Below, one piece after another: positions 51,802-60,996 of a DNA stretch of 64,000 nucleotides (its first letter is position 1; every line of letters begins with the position of its first letter). The position numbers and the translations under genes are program-made. Below the pieces are notes generated by a model that did not search any database, was not told the DNA's origin, and saw only the letters and a program-made list of their open reading frames with translations. Source of the stretch: Streptomyces sp. 3214.6 (lineage in GTDB: Bacteria > Actinomycetota > Actinomycetes > Streptomycetales > Streptomycetaceae). The stretch lies in contig NZ_LT670819.1 in NCBI RefSeq assembly GCF_900129855.1, positions 2,294,001 to 2,358,000 on the forward strand. Direction: 5' to 3'.

Positions 51802-53610
51802 TCAGAAGGTCAGCTTCCAGCTGTTGAGGGTGCCCGTGTCCTGCGCGGCCGTGTCCTGGACGCGCAGCTTCCAGGTGCCGTTGGCGGCTTCGCCGGACGC
51901 GTCCACCGAGTAGGTGGTGCTCACGTTGTCCGCGGAGTCGGAGGAGCTGGCCGCCTTCAGCCGGTAGGCGGTTCCGTCGGGGGCCATCAGGTCGATCACC
52001 AGGTCGCCTCGGTAGGTGTGGGTGATGTCGACGCCGACCTGCAGGGCGCTCGGCGCGTTGCCGGTGCGGCCGCTGACGGCGATGGAGGACTCGATCGCGG
52101 AACCGTTGTCCGGGATGGCGACCGCGGTGGTGTTGGAGAAGGTGGTGCCCCCCGTGGAGCCGCCGGAGCCGCTCACCGCCTGCACCGTCCTGGCCGCGTC
52201 CGCCAGGCCCGCGCCACAGCCGCCGGAGCAGGAACCGGGCAGGGCACGGGCGTTGTTCTTGATGGCCGTCTCGATCTGCGCCGGGGTCAGCGAGGAGTTC
52301 GCCGACTTCATCAGTGCGACCAGGCCCGCGATGTGCGGGGTGGCCATGCTGGTGCCCTGGTAGTAGGCGTACGACTCGCTGGACGGCGTCTTGGTGCCGG
52401 CGTTCAGCGTGGACAGGATGCCGTTCGCGGTGCCGGTGCTGGTCTGGCCGCCGGGCGCCGAGATGTCCACGAGGGAACCGTAGTTGGAGTAGGAAGCCTT
52501 GGCGCCGGTGCGGTTGGTCGCCGCGACCGAGATGACGTTGTTGCAGTTGCCCGGCGAGTGGTTCGCGACGTTGTCGTTCTCGTTGCCGGCGGCGACGACG
52601 ACGGTCGTGCCGCGGTTCACGGCGGCGGTGATCGCGCTCTGGGTCGCCGAGGTGCACGCCCCGTCGCCGCCCAGGCTCATGTTGATGACCTTGGCGACGT
52701 TGGAGTTGGCGGGAACACCGGAGACGGATCCGCCGGACGCCCAGGTGATGGCGTCGATGATGTCGGAGTCGTAACCGCCGCACTTGCCGAGGACCCGGAC
52801 CGGCGAGATCTTCGCGCCGTACGCGAGGCCCGCGACGCCCTTGTTGTTGTTCGTGACGGCGGCGATGGTGCCGGCGACGTGGGTGCCGTGCCAGGAGGAG
52901 TTGCTGGCCGGGATGCCGGAGCCGCACTCGTTGGCGGCGTAGTAGTCGCCGGGGTCGGCCGGGTTGCTGTCGCGGCCGTCGCCGTCGACGGAGACCGCGG
53001 TGTCGGCGATGAAGTCGTAACCGCCGACGATGTTCGCGGCGAGGTCGGAATGCGCGACGTAACCGGTGTCGATGACGGCGACCGTGACGCCGGTGCCGGT
53101 CGAAGTGGCCCAGGCACCCGGCACGTTCATGCCGGCGGTGGACTCGAAGAGGTCCCACTGCTTGGCGTACTCGGTGTCGTTGGGGTCGGCCTTCGGCTTG
53201 TTCAGCCGGTCCGGGACGACGTAGGCGACCTGGGGGTCGGCCTGGTACCGGGCGACGACGTCGGCGACGTCCGCCTTCGTGAGGTCGTCACCCAGGTCGA
53301 CCAGGGCGGCGCCGGTGCCGAGCCGGCGCTGGAAGTCGACGTCCTCGCCGGTCTCCTTGCCCTTGGCGGCGGCGTCGGCCTCGGCGGCCGGGTTGGACTT
53401 CGCCTCGGCGGCGCCGGACTTGTAGCCGACGATGAGACGCTCGGCCGGGGTGCCGGGCGCGGCCTCGGTCTGGACGGCGGGAACGGCGGAACCCTGGGAA
53501 ACGGTTTCCTGGGCGGCGACGGCCGAGGCGGTGGAGGCGGCGGTGAGCAGGGCCGCGGAGAGCGCGGCGGCGGATATCAGTTTCCGTCTCAGGGCGGGTG
53601 ACGTGCGCAT
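51802..53610 (-). CDS. Secreted S8 subtilase with P/Homo B domain
   Basis: 602-residue exported serine protease. A signal (LISAAALSAALLTAASTASAVAAQE) and an I9-type propeptide (RLIVGYKSGAAEAKSN...VAYVVPDRL) precede the catalytic domain. The triad is Asp in VIDTGYVAHSD, His in HGTHVAGTIAAV and Ser in GTSMATPHIAGL; the oxyanion Asn is in VVAAGNEN. The C-terminal P/Homo B domain (AIESSIAVSGRTGN...HTYRGDLVIDLMAPDGTAYRL) is typical of convertase-like subtilases. ATG 53610 with GAAAGG upstream. A secreted SSI-type inhibitor at 38810 is a candidate regulator of such proteases. Confidence 0.95.
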   Translation of the reverse strand: MRTSPALRRKLISAAALSAALLTAASTASAVAAQETVSQGSAVPAVQTEAAPGTPAERLIVGYKSGAAEAKSNPAAEADAAAKGKETGEDVDFQRRLGTGAALVDLGDDLTKADVADVVARYQADPQVAYVVPDRLNKPKADPNDTEYAKQWDLFESTAGMNVPGAWATSTGTGVTVAVIDTGYVAHSDLAANIVGGYDFIADTAVSVDGDGRDSNPADPGDYYAANECGSGIPASNSSWHGTHVAGTIAAVTNNNKGVAGLAYGAKISPVRVLGKCGGYDSDIIDAITWASGGSVSGVPANSNVAKVINMSLGGDGACTSATQSAITAAVNRGTTVVVAAGNENDNVANHSPGNCNNVISVAATNRTGAKASYSNYGSLVDISAPGGQTSTGTANGILSTLNAGTKTPSSESYAYYQGTSMATPHIAGLVALMKSANSSLTPAQIETAIKNNARALPGSCSGGCGAGLADAARTVQAVSGSGGSTGGTTFSNTTAVAIPDNGSAIESSIAVSGRTGNAPSALQVGVDITHTYRGDLVIDLMAPDGTAYRLKAASSSDSADNVSTTYSVDASGEAANGTWKLRVQDTAAQDTGTLNSWKLTF

Positions 53611-53888
53611 GGGCGTGCCTTTCGGGGCCGGCTCCGGGCAGCGTGGAGCAGCGGTCGATTCGCTTCGGTGCCGAAGCGGCGGGGGGTGCATCGAAGAGCA
53701 GCGCGGAAGGCCGGCCAAGGCGCGGGCGCCGACCCCGTCGGGGTTACCTGTGGGTCGGCTGTGGTGGAACGATAGGCAAAGGATCAGTCATGCCGATACA
53801 GGGGAAACCCTCGATCCGGCCGGAAACCCACCCTCGACGGGCACGACCGGTCAGACATCGCCCGTTTTGATCCACCGTTCACTTCACG
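53611..53888. other. Upstream region of the protease, no gene seen
   Basis: No credible ORF on either strand. It should contain the minus-strand promoter of the S8 protease. It ends where the 11-bp tandem array begins. Confidence 0.5.
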
Positions 53889-53984
53889 GCTGGTCCGCCG
53901 CCGATCCGCGGCCGATCCGCGGCTGGTCCGCGGCCGATCCGCGGCCGATCCGCGGCTGATTCGCGGCTGATTCGCGGCCGATCC
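53889..53984. repeat. Tandem 11-bp repeat, eight copies plus a partial ninth
   Basis: Unit GCYGATYCGCG. Copies 2, 3, 5 and 6 are GCCGATCCGCG, copies 1 and 4 are GCTGGTCC types, copies 7 and 8 are GCTGATTCGCG, and a partial ninth (GCCGATCC) follows. Copies are contiguous from 53889. The array is in the non-coding space between the S8 protease and the LPMO gene. Length variation between strains is likely. Confidence 0.85.
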
Positions 53985-54086
53985 CCCTGTGCACTGCGAG
54001 GGCCGCAGGGTGCGCACTGAACGCGCCGGGCCGGTTTTCCGTACTGAGGACAGTCCGTTCCCGCGTCGGCCGAGGAGACGTCCCCG

Positions 54087-55031
54087 ATGCCCCGCACCAC
54101 CGCACACCGCACCGCAGCACTGGCGGTCGCCACCGTGAGCCCGCTCCTGCTGGGCCTGTGGGCCGCCGGACCGGCCCAGGCGCACGGCGCCCCCACGGAT
54201 CCGGTCAGCCGGGTGTACGCCTGCTCCCCCGAGGGCGGCGCCGACGCGAGGACCGCGGCCTGCCGCGCGGCCGTCGACGCCAACGGCACGTCCTTCGCCG
54301 CCTGGGACAATCTGCGGGTCGCGAACGTGAACGGTCGCGACCGGCAGACCATCCCCGACGGGCAGTTGTGCAGTGGCGGTCTGGCGGCGTACAAGGGCCT
54401 GGACCTCGCCCGCGCCGACTGGCCGTCGACCCGGCTGACGCCGGGCGGGACGCTGCGGATGACGTATGCGTCGACGATCGCGCACACCGGCACGTTCAAG
54501 CTGTATCTGACGAAGCCTGGATACGACCCGTCGAAACCGCTTACCTGGTCCGATCTTCCGGAGCGTCCGTTCGCCGAGGTCAAGGATCCGGCGCTGACGG
54601 ACGGCGCCTACCACCTCACGGCGAAGCTGCCCGCCGATCGAACCGGACGTCAGATGCTCTACACGATCTGGCAGAACACCAGCACGCCCGACACGTACTA
54701 CTCGTGCTCGGACGTGGTGTTCTCGGAAGCGGTTTCACAGAACAAGCCGGAGAGCGGCGCGGCGACCGAGGCGCCCGCCGCGGCCACGCCGAAGCCCTCC
54801 GCGAGTCCGACGCCGGCCCGGGCGTCCACGGTGTCCGGCAGCCCGTCGGCGTCTGCGGCGCCCGACGCCGCGGGCGCGCAGGCCGCCGTGGCCACTCCGC
54901 AGAGCACCCCGGTGGCGGCCGACAGCGCGCCGGGCTCCGGGCCGTCCGCGCCCATGCTGGCGGGCGGCGCCGCGGCGGTGTTGGTGCTCACCGGCGGCGC
55001 CGCCCTGGTGGTACGTGTGCGTCGGCGCTGA
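54087..55031 (+). CDS. Membrane-anchored AA10 lytic polysaccharide monooxygenase
   Basis: 314-residue copper LPMO of the AA10 (CBM33) family acting outside the cell on chitin or cellulose. The signal is cleaved before His33 (AQA|HGAPTDPVSR), giving the N-terminal copper His; the second histidine-brace His is His133 (STIAHTGTFKLYLT). Other AA10 features: PDGQLCSGGLAAYKGLDLARADWP, YYSCSDVVF near the end of the domain. A Pro/Ser/Thr/Ala linker leads to a C-terminal helix (MLAGGAAAVLVLTGGAALVVRVRRR) with a basic stop, so it stays on the cell surface, unlike most secreted AA10 enzymes. Confidence 0.93.
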   Translation: MPRTTAHRTAALAVATVSPLLLGLWAAGPAQAHGAPTDPVSRVYACSPEGGADARTAACRAAVDANGTSFAAWDNLRVANVNGRDRQTIPDGQLCSGGLAAYKGLDLARADWPSTRLTPGGTLRMTYASTIAHTGTFKLYLTKPGYDPSKPLTWSDLPERPFAEVKDPALTDGAYHLTAKLPADRTGRQMLYTIWQNTSTPDTYYSCSDVVFSEAVSQNKPESGAATEAPAAATPKPSASPTPARASTVSGSPSASAAPDAAGAQAAVATPQSTPVAADSAPGSGPSAPMLAGGAAAVLVLTGGAALVVRVRRR

Positions 55032-55038
55032 CCGGCGT

Positions 55039-55065
55039 ACGGACGGCGTCAGCTTGTCCGTCCGT
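55039..55065. terminator. Weak hairpin between LPMO and secreted protein genes
   Basis: ACGGACGG at 55039-55046 pairs with CCGTCCGT at 55058-55065 around an 11-nt loop, between convergent genes. It has no U-run and is a candidate terminator only. Confidence 0.35.
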
Positions 55066-55121
55066 GCACCGGCCGCCTATGTCCGCGGACGCTGCCGCTC
55101 CAACGCTGGGGCGATGATGAG

Positions 55122-56463
<1,342 letters not shown>

Positions 56464-57129
56464 ATGGCCTCGTCCCCGGACGTCACGTCGTCCGTAGACA
56501 ACACCCCCGAGAACCCCGACAGCGGTTCCGCAGAGAGACGTGGCCGGGTCCGGCTGCGCCGGGCCGCCGTGATGGCGGTGCCCGCCACCTTCGTCGCCGC
56601 AGGGCTCGCGGTCCTCACCGCGCAGGGCGCTCTGGGCGTGCAGTTCGCCATCTCCGGCATGCCGTTCGTGGTCACCGCCGACAGGCTCGACGGCGAAGGG
56701 TTCGCACAGTTCGGCGGACTGGACAACATGATCGAGAACAGCCCCAACCAGGGGGACACCGGCGGCCAGGTCCTGGTCGTCACCTCGGTCGTGAAGAACG
56801 GCAAGATCACCAATATGTGCCAGAGCGTCGACCTCGGTGGCATCCAGCTCGTCCTCAGGGCCGGCGGCGGGTCCAACCCGGTGAGCGTGAAGAACCTGGC
56901 GATCGACTCCGACCAGATCACGGGCGACGCCGAGTTCAACAACATCGAGATCGGCCGTGACTCCAGCACCTTCGACAAGGTCCCGATCCAGGGCCCCGCG
57001 GGTGTCTACGGTCAGCAGGCCGACACGGTCGTCATCAAGAACCTGTACCAGCACAACTACGCGGCCACCGCCGCCGTCTTCAAGCTTCCCGGCCTGAAGA
57101 TGAGCTTCTCGAGCGAGGGCTGCAAGTAA
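56464..57129 (+). CDS. DUF6230 family protein
   Basis: 221-residue single-anchor exported protein. MAVPATFVAAGLAVLTAQGALG is the membrane helix; the extracellular part has FAISGMPFVVTADRLDGEGFAQFG, NGKITNMCQSVDLGGIQLVLRAG and SSEGCK at the end. The family is widely conserved in Streptomyces and has been mislabelled cholesterol esterase; I know no proven function. ATG 56464 with GGGAGCA is chosen over ATG 56452. Its stop overlaps the DUF6114 start (TAATG), so the two are coupled. Confidence 0.85.
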   Translation: MASSPDVTSSVDNTPENPDSGSAERRGRVRLRRAAVMAVPATFVAAGLAVLTAQGALGVQFAISGMPFVVTADRLDGEGFAQFGGLDNMIENSPNQGDTGGQVLVVTSVVKNGKITNMCQSVDLGGIQLVLRAGGGSNPVSVKNLAIDSDQITGDAEFNNIEIGRDSSTFDKVPIQGPAGVYGQQADTVVIKNLYQHNYAATAAVFKLPGLKMSFSSEGCK

Positions 57130-57590
57130 TGACCTTCACCCAGTGGCGGGACCGCTTCCGCGGGTGGAGAGGCCACCGGCCCTTCGCAGGCGGCGTGCTG
57201 CTCGTCCTGGGCGGCGCCGAGATCCTGGTGACCATGAAGGCACCGCTTCCGGTCATCCTGCATGTCGGCATGCAGGGCCTGGCGGGCTACCTCCTGCCGA
57301 CCCTCATGGTCCTCTGCGGCCTGCTGATCCTCTTCAACCCGGCTCAGCGGCTGTTCTACTCGATCATCGCCATCATGCTCTCCCTGGGCACCTGGCTCAC
57401 CTCCAACATCGGCGGCTTCGTCGTCGGCCTGTTGTTCGGCGCCGTGGGCAGTTGCCTCGCCTTCGGGTGGGTGCCCGACCAGGAGCCGCGCCAGAGCCGC
57501 CGCAAGCAACGCAAGGAGACCCAGGCCGACCGGGCCGCCGAGACCATCCGGCAGAGCAACCCCCTGCCCGGGGCGGGGAAGCCCGCCTGA
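57129..57590 (+). CDS. DUF6114 family membrane protein
   Basis: 153-residue membrane protein with four predicted helices (FAGGVLLVLGGAEILVTM, LAGYLLPTLMVLCGLLILF, IIAIMLSLGTWLTSNIGGF and VVGLLFGAVGSCLAFGW) and a basic cytoplasmic tail. It is the standard partner of DUF6230 proteins. A complex of the two in the membrane is likely from conserved coupling, but no activity is known. Followed by a strong terminator. Confidence 0.87.
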   Translation: MTFTQWRDRFRGWRGHRPFAGGVLLVLGGAEILVTMKAPLPVILHVGMQGLAGYLLPTLMVLCGLLILFNPAQRLFYSIIAIMLSLGTWLTSNIGGFVVGLLFGAVGSCLAFGWVPDQEPRQSRRKQRKETQADRAAETIRQSNPLPGAGKPA

Positions 57591-57686
57591 CACACGGCGC
57601 CGCTCGCGGACCCGATTCCGCGCCCGGACCCGACCCGCGCCCGGACAGGACACACGTCCTACGTCCGTACGCCGCTTCAGCACTTC

Positions 57687-57740
57687 ACCGGCGGGGCCGG
57701 GAGTACCTGCGCACAGCGGGCCACTCCCGGCCCCGCCGGT
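57687..57740 (+). terminator. Long GC-rich hairpin terminator
   Basis: ACCGGCGGGGCCGGGAGT at 57687-57704 pairs perfectly over 18 bp with 57723-57740 around an 18-nt loop, 97 nt past the DUF6114 stop. A pyrimidine-rich run follows (57748-57815). It likely ends the DUF6230/6114 transcript. Confidence 0.75.
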
Positions 57741-57921
57741 CTCGTCGCCCCCCCCTCGCTCCAGCCCGCCCCTCCTTCGTCTCTTCCTCACCTCTCTTGT
57801 CTCTCTTTCGCGCCCTCCGCCGCTCGTCATCCGAACAGGTGACTTGGGAACTTGTTTGCCGTCGCGGGGAGTTCTGCGGACGATCACTGCAATGGGTTCG
57901 AGGTGAAGGAGCGACACCGGC

Positions 57922-58920
57922 ATGGTGTTCAAACGGCTGCTCGGGGCGATCGGCGTAGGCGGCCCCTCGGTGGACACGGTGCTCGACAGCGGGGCGGTGC
58001 TGCCCGGCGGTGTGCTGTCGGGGCAGGTCCGCCTGCGGGGCGGCGATGCGGCCGTGGAGATCAAGGAAATCGGCCTGGAGTTGATCGCGCGCGTCGAGGC
58101 GGAGCACGAAGAGGGCGAGAGCGAGGGCACCGTCGGCTTCGATCGGTATGTCGTCGGCGGCGGGTTTCGGCTCGGCGAGGGCGAGGAGCTCAGCGTGCCG
58201 TTCACGGTCATGGTGCCCTGGGAGACACCGGTCACCGAGCTGTACGGACAGCCGCTGGGCGTCGTTCTGGGGGTGCGCACCGAACTCGCCGTGGTCGGCG
58301 CCCGTGACCGGGGCGACCTCGATCCGCTCACCGTCCGTCCGCTGCCCGTGCAGGAAGCCGTCCTCGAAGCGCTCGGGCAGCTCGGGTTCGGCTTCCGCTC
58401 CGCCGACCTGGAGTACGGCCGCATCGGCGGCACGGGGCAACGGCTGCCGTTCTACCAGGAGATCGAGCTCACCCCTGCCCCGCAGTACGCGCACGCGGTG
58501 ACCGAGATCGAGCTGACCTTCCTCGCCACCCCGTCCGACCTGGAGGTCGTGCTGGAGGCCGACAAGCGCGGCGGCCCGCTCACCCCCGGCCATGACGCGC
58601 TGAGCCGCTTCACGGTGCGCCACGACGACGTCCCCGTCCTCGACTGGAACAGCGAGGTCGACGGCTGGATCCGCCGGCTGACCGAACACCGCGAGGCGTA
58701 CGGCGCGCAGGCATACGTCCACGCCGCGCCGCACACCGACCACCGCACGGAACACGGCTCCGGCCCGGGTGTGGGTACGGCGGTCGCCGCGGGCGCGGCC
58801 GGCCTGGCCGTTGGGGTCGTCGGCGGGATGGTGGCGGCCGAAGTGGTGGACGAGATCGGCGACTTCTTCGAGGGAGAGGACGACGAAGCGGACGCGGACG
58901 AGGAGGGTGGCGAGGACTGA
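57922..58920 (+). CDS. Spo0M-like (arrestin-fold) sporulation protein
   Basis: 332-residue protein. MVFKRLLGAIGVGGPSVDTVLDSGAVLPGGVLSGQVRLRGGDAAVEIKEIGLELIARVE is the Spo0M start; beta-sandwich domains follow with ELSVPFTVMVPWETPVTELYGQPLGVVLGVRTELAV. The C-terminus has HTDHRTEHG then a Gly/Ala/Val stretch (TAVAAGAAGLAVGVVGGMVAAEVV) and an acidic tail (GEDDEADADEEGGED), which may be a membrane-active extension. In Bacillus Spo0M affects sporulation control; in Streptomyces the role is not settled. The upstream region is pyrimidine-rich (57748-57815). Confidence 0.88.
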   Translation: MVFKRLLGAIGVGGPSVDTVLDSGAVLPGGVLSGQVRLRGGDAAVEIKEIGLELIARVEAEHEEGESEGTVGFDRYVVGGGFRLGEGEELSVPFTVMVPWETPVTELYGQPLGVVLGVRTELAVVGARDRGDLDPLTVRPLPVQEAVLEALGQLGFGFRSADLEYGRIGGTGQRLPFYQEIELTPAPQYAHAVTEIELTFLATPSDLEVVLEADKRGGPLTPGHDALSRFTVRHDDVPVLDWNSEVDGWIRRLTEHREAYGAQAYVHAAPHTDHRTEHGSGPGVGTAVAAGAAGLAVGVVGGMVAAEVVDEIGDFFEGEDDEADADEEGGED

Positions 58921-59051
58921 CGCGGACGGCGAGGGCTGGGGCGGACGGCGAGGGCTGACGCGGACGGCGGATTTTCTTCCCTCGGGCCGCCGAGGGTGAA
59001 GAATTGGCACATCGCCTTTCACCACGTTGTCGGCAGTGGGAGGTTGATCGC
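58921..59051. repeat. Short direct repeats of GCGGACGGCGAGGGCTG type
   Basis: Two copies of GCGGACGGCGAGGGCTG and a partial third (GCGGACGGCGG) lie right after the Spo0M stop, roughly 20 nt apart. They extend the D/E-rich tail-coding composition into non-coding DNA. Probably replication slippage. Confidence 0.4.
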
Positions 59052-59639
59052 ATGGACAGCGACGAGAACGACGCCATCGACACCGGGACGGCACACTCCG
59101 CGCGCATCTACGACTACATCATCGGCGGCAAGGACCACTTCCCGGCGGACCGCGAGGCCGGCGACACGATGGTCCGGGAATGGCCCGCGCTCCCCGTGCA
59201 CAGGCGCGCCAATCGCGACTTCATGAACCGCGCCGTGCGCCACCTCGCCCGGGAGGCGGGGATACGCCAGTTCGTCGACATCGGCAGCGGCATCCCCACC
59301 TCGCCCAACCTTCACGAGATCGTCCAGGCGGCGGCCCCGGACGCCCGGGTGGTGTATCGACTTCTCGACCCGCTGCCGCCGGGCAGTCATCTGGCGATGT
59401 CCATCGGCACCGCGGACTTCGCGCCGGCGGAGGTCGGCCGGGTCGCCCGCGAGTACGCGGCCCGTGGCATGCCGATGCGGTTGCGCACCCGCGCGGAGGC
59501 GGCGGAGTTCTTCACGGGCCTCGACCTCGTGGACCCCGGCATCGTCCAGGTCCACCGATGGCGCCCCGACGGCATCGGCACCGAGGTGGTGCGTGACGAG
59601 GACATCGCGATGTACGGGGCGGTGGCGCGCAAACCCTGA
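59052..59639 (+). pseudogene. SAM-dependent methyltransferase (PF04672 type) with in-frame internal deletion
   Basis: 195 residues compared with about 270 for the family. N-terminus is intact: DTGTAHSARIYDYIIGGKDHFPADREAGD, NRDFMNRAVRHLAREAGIRQFVDIGSGIPTSPNLHEIVQ (SAM motif I). Then PDARVVY runs straight into RLLDPLPPGSHLAMSIGTADFAP; the family normally has about 55-60 residues (VDNDPIVLAHAR... to FIPDEDDPYGIV) between them. The frame is kept to the end. Loss of the acidic SAM-contact segment should abolish or strongly alter activity. ATG 59052 with GGGAGGTTG. The deletion is inferred from remembered family members. Confidence 0.65.
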
Positions 59640-59890
59640 GCCCGCCACGGCCGCTCAGGATTGACGAACAGTCAACTCACCTGCGGACATGCTCCCCCAG
59701 CGCTGTCGTCCACGTCGTAGATCACAATGCGGCAGCGGCATCTCACCCCATGTGGTTGCTCACTTGACTACCACCGGTCACACACGGTTGGCTCCGAGCC
59801 AACGAAAGTCGTCAGCCGGGGCACGCCCCCTCGCTCCGGCGCCGCTCGCCCCGTCCTCCTGCTCTGCCGCACAGCGAGGTGCAGCCCCCC

Positions 59891-60904
59891 ATGAACACTC
59901 CCCTCCCCGCTCCCCCGTCTTCGGGGTCCCCCAGATCCGTGCGCCTCGTCGTCCTGGCCGCGGCCTGCTGTCTTCTCCTGGCCGGCTGCTCCGGCGTCCC
60001 CTCGTCCGGCTCGGACGCGGACGCGGCGGGCCGCTCGGCCAACCGGATCAAGCTCGCCCTGGTCACCCACGGCGCCAAGAGCGACGCCTTCTGGGAACTG
60101 GTACGCAAGGGCGCCGAGGCGGCGGCCGCCAAGGACGGCGTCGACCTGACCTACGCCAGCGACTCCGACGGCGCCGGACAGGCCGAGCTGATGCGGGACG
60201 CGATCGCCGACCGCGTCGACGGCATCGCGGTGACGCTGGCCAAGCCGCAGGCCATGAAGAGCCCGGTGGCCGCGGCCAAGGCGGCCGGCATACCCGTGGT
60301 CGGTCTCAACTCCGGTATCGACGCCTGGCGTTCGGTGGGACTGCTGGAGTACTTCGGCCAGGACGAGAGCGTCGCGGGCCGTGCCGTCGGCGACAAGCTC
60401 GACGGCCTCGGCGCGAAGCACGCCCTCTGCGTCATCCACGAGCGGGGCAACATCGCCTTGGAGGCGCGCTGCGCGGGCGTGAAGAAGACGTTTACCGGCG
60501 ACACGGAGATGCTCTACGTCGACGGAACGGACATGGACGCGGTGACCGCCGCCGTGACGACACGTCTCCAGCAGAACCCCGACATCGACGAAGTCATCGC
60601 CAACGGCGCGCAGTTCGCGCTCGCCGCGGTGCAGGCGGCCGGGAAGGCGGACAGCAAGGCCAAGGTCGCCACGTTCGACCTCAACAAGGACCTGGTCTCG
60701 GCCGTCCGTGACGGCAGTGTGCAGTTCGCGGTGGACCAACAGCCGTATCTCCAGGGATACCTGGCCGTGGACGCACTCTGGCTCTACAGGACCAACGGCA
60801 ACGTCAGCGGCGGCGGTGTGGCCCCTGTGCTGACGGGCCCGGCCTTCGTCACGAAGACCAACGTAGCCGACGTCACCCGCTTCGCCTCCGCCGGAACGCG
60901 CTGA
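59891..60904 (+). CDS. Periplasmic-type sugar-binding lipoprotein
   Basis: 337-residue binding protein of the RbsB/Peripla_BP_4 type. Signal SVRLVVLAAACCLLLAGCSGVP has the lipobox LAGC. Core: KLALVTHGAKSDAFWELVRKGAEAAAAKDGVDLTYASD, DGIAVTLAKPQAMKSPVAAAKAAGIPVVGLNSG, and DEVIANGAQFALAAVQAAG. No ABC permease or ATPase genes are adjacent, so it may feed an unlinked transporter or act as a sensor for the conservon next door. ATG 59891 with a GAGG box 10 nt upstream. Confidence 0.85.
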   Translation: MNTPLPAPPSSGSPRSVRLVVLAAACCLLLAGCSGVPSSGSDADAAGRSANRIKLALVTHGAKSDAFWELVRKGAEAAAAKDGVDLTYASDSDGAGQAELMRDAIADRVDGIAVTLAKPQAMKSPVAAAKAAGIPVVGLNSGIDAWRSVGLLEYFGQDESVAGRAVGDKLDGLGAKHALCVIHERGNIALEARCAGVKKTFTGDTEMLYVDGTDMDAVTAAVTTRLQQNPDIDEVIANGAQFALAAVQAAGKADSKAKVATFDLNKDLVSAVRDGSVQFAVDQQPYLQGYLAVDALWLYRTNGNVSGGGVAPVLTGPAFVTKTNVADVTRFASAGTR

Positions 60905-60996
60905 CCTGGCAGTTCTCGCGCTTTCCCTCCGTTTCCTCTGTTTTCTCCGTTCTCTCTTCGTATCCCCACTCCCCCGTTGATCGCCCTAGGACGACT
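60905..60996. other. Pyrimidine-rich intergenic tract
   Basis: Between the binding protein and cvnA. 60910-60980 is almost all C and T on the plus strand (e.g. TTTCCCTCCGTTTCCTCTG). A similar tract precedes Spo0M at 57748-57815. No ribosome site or hairpin. Confidence 0.4.

Noticed and set aside
59727..59890. Second leader peptide (MRQRHLTPCGCSL...) before the sugar-binding protein
   Set aside because: It lacks the HVDL/SSA.C pattern and runs long in a frame different from the gene; no ribosome site.
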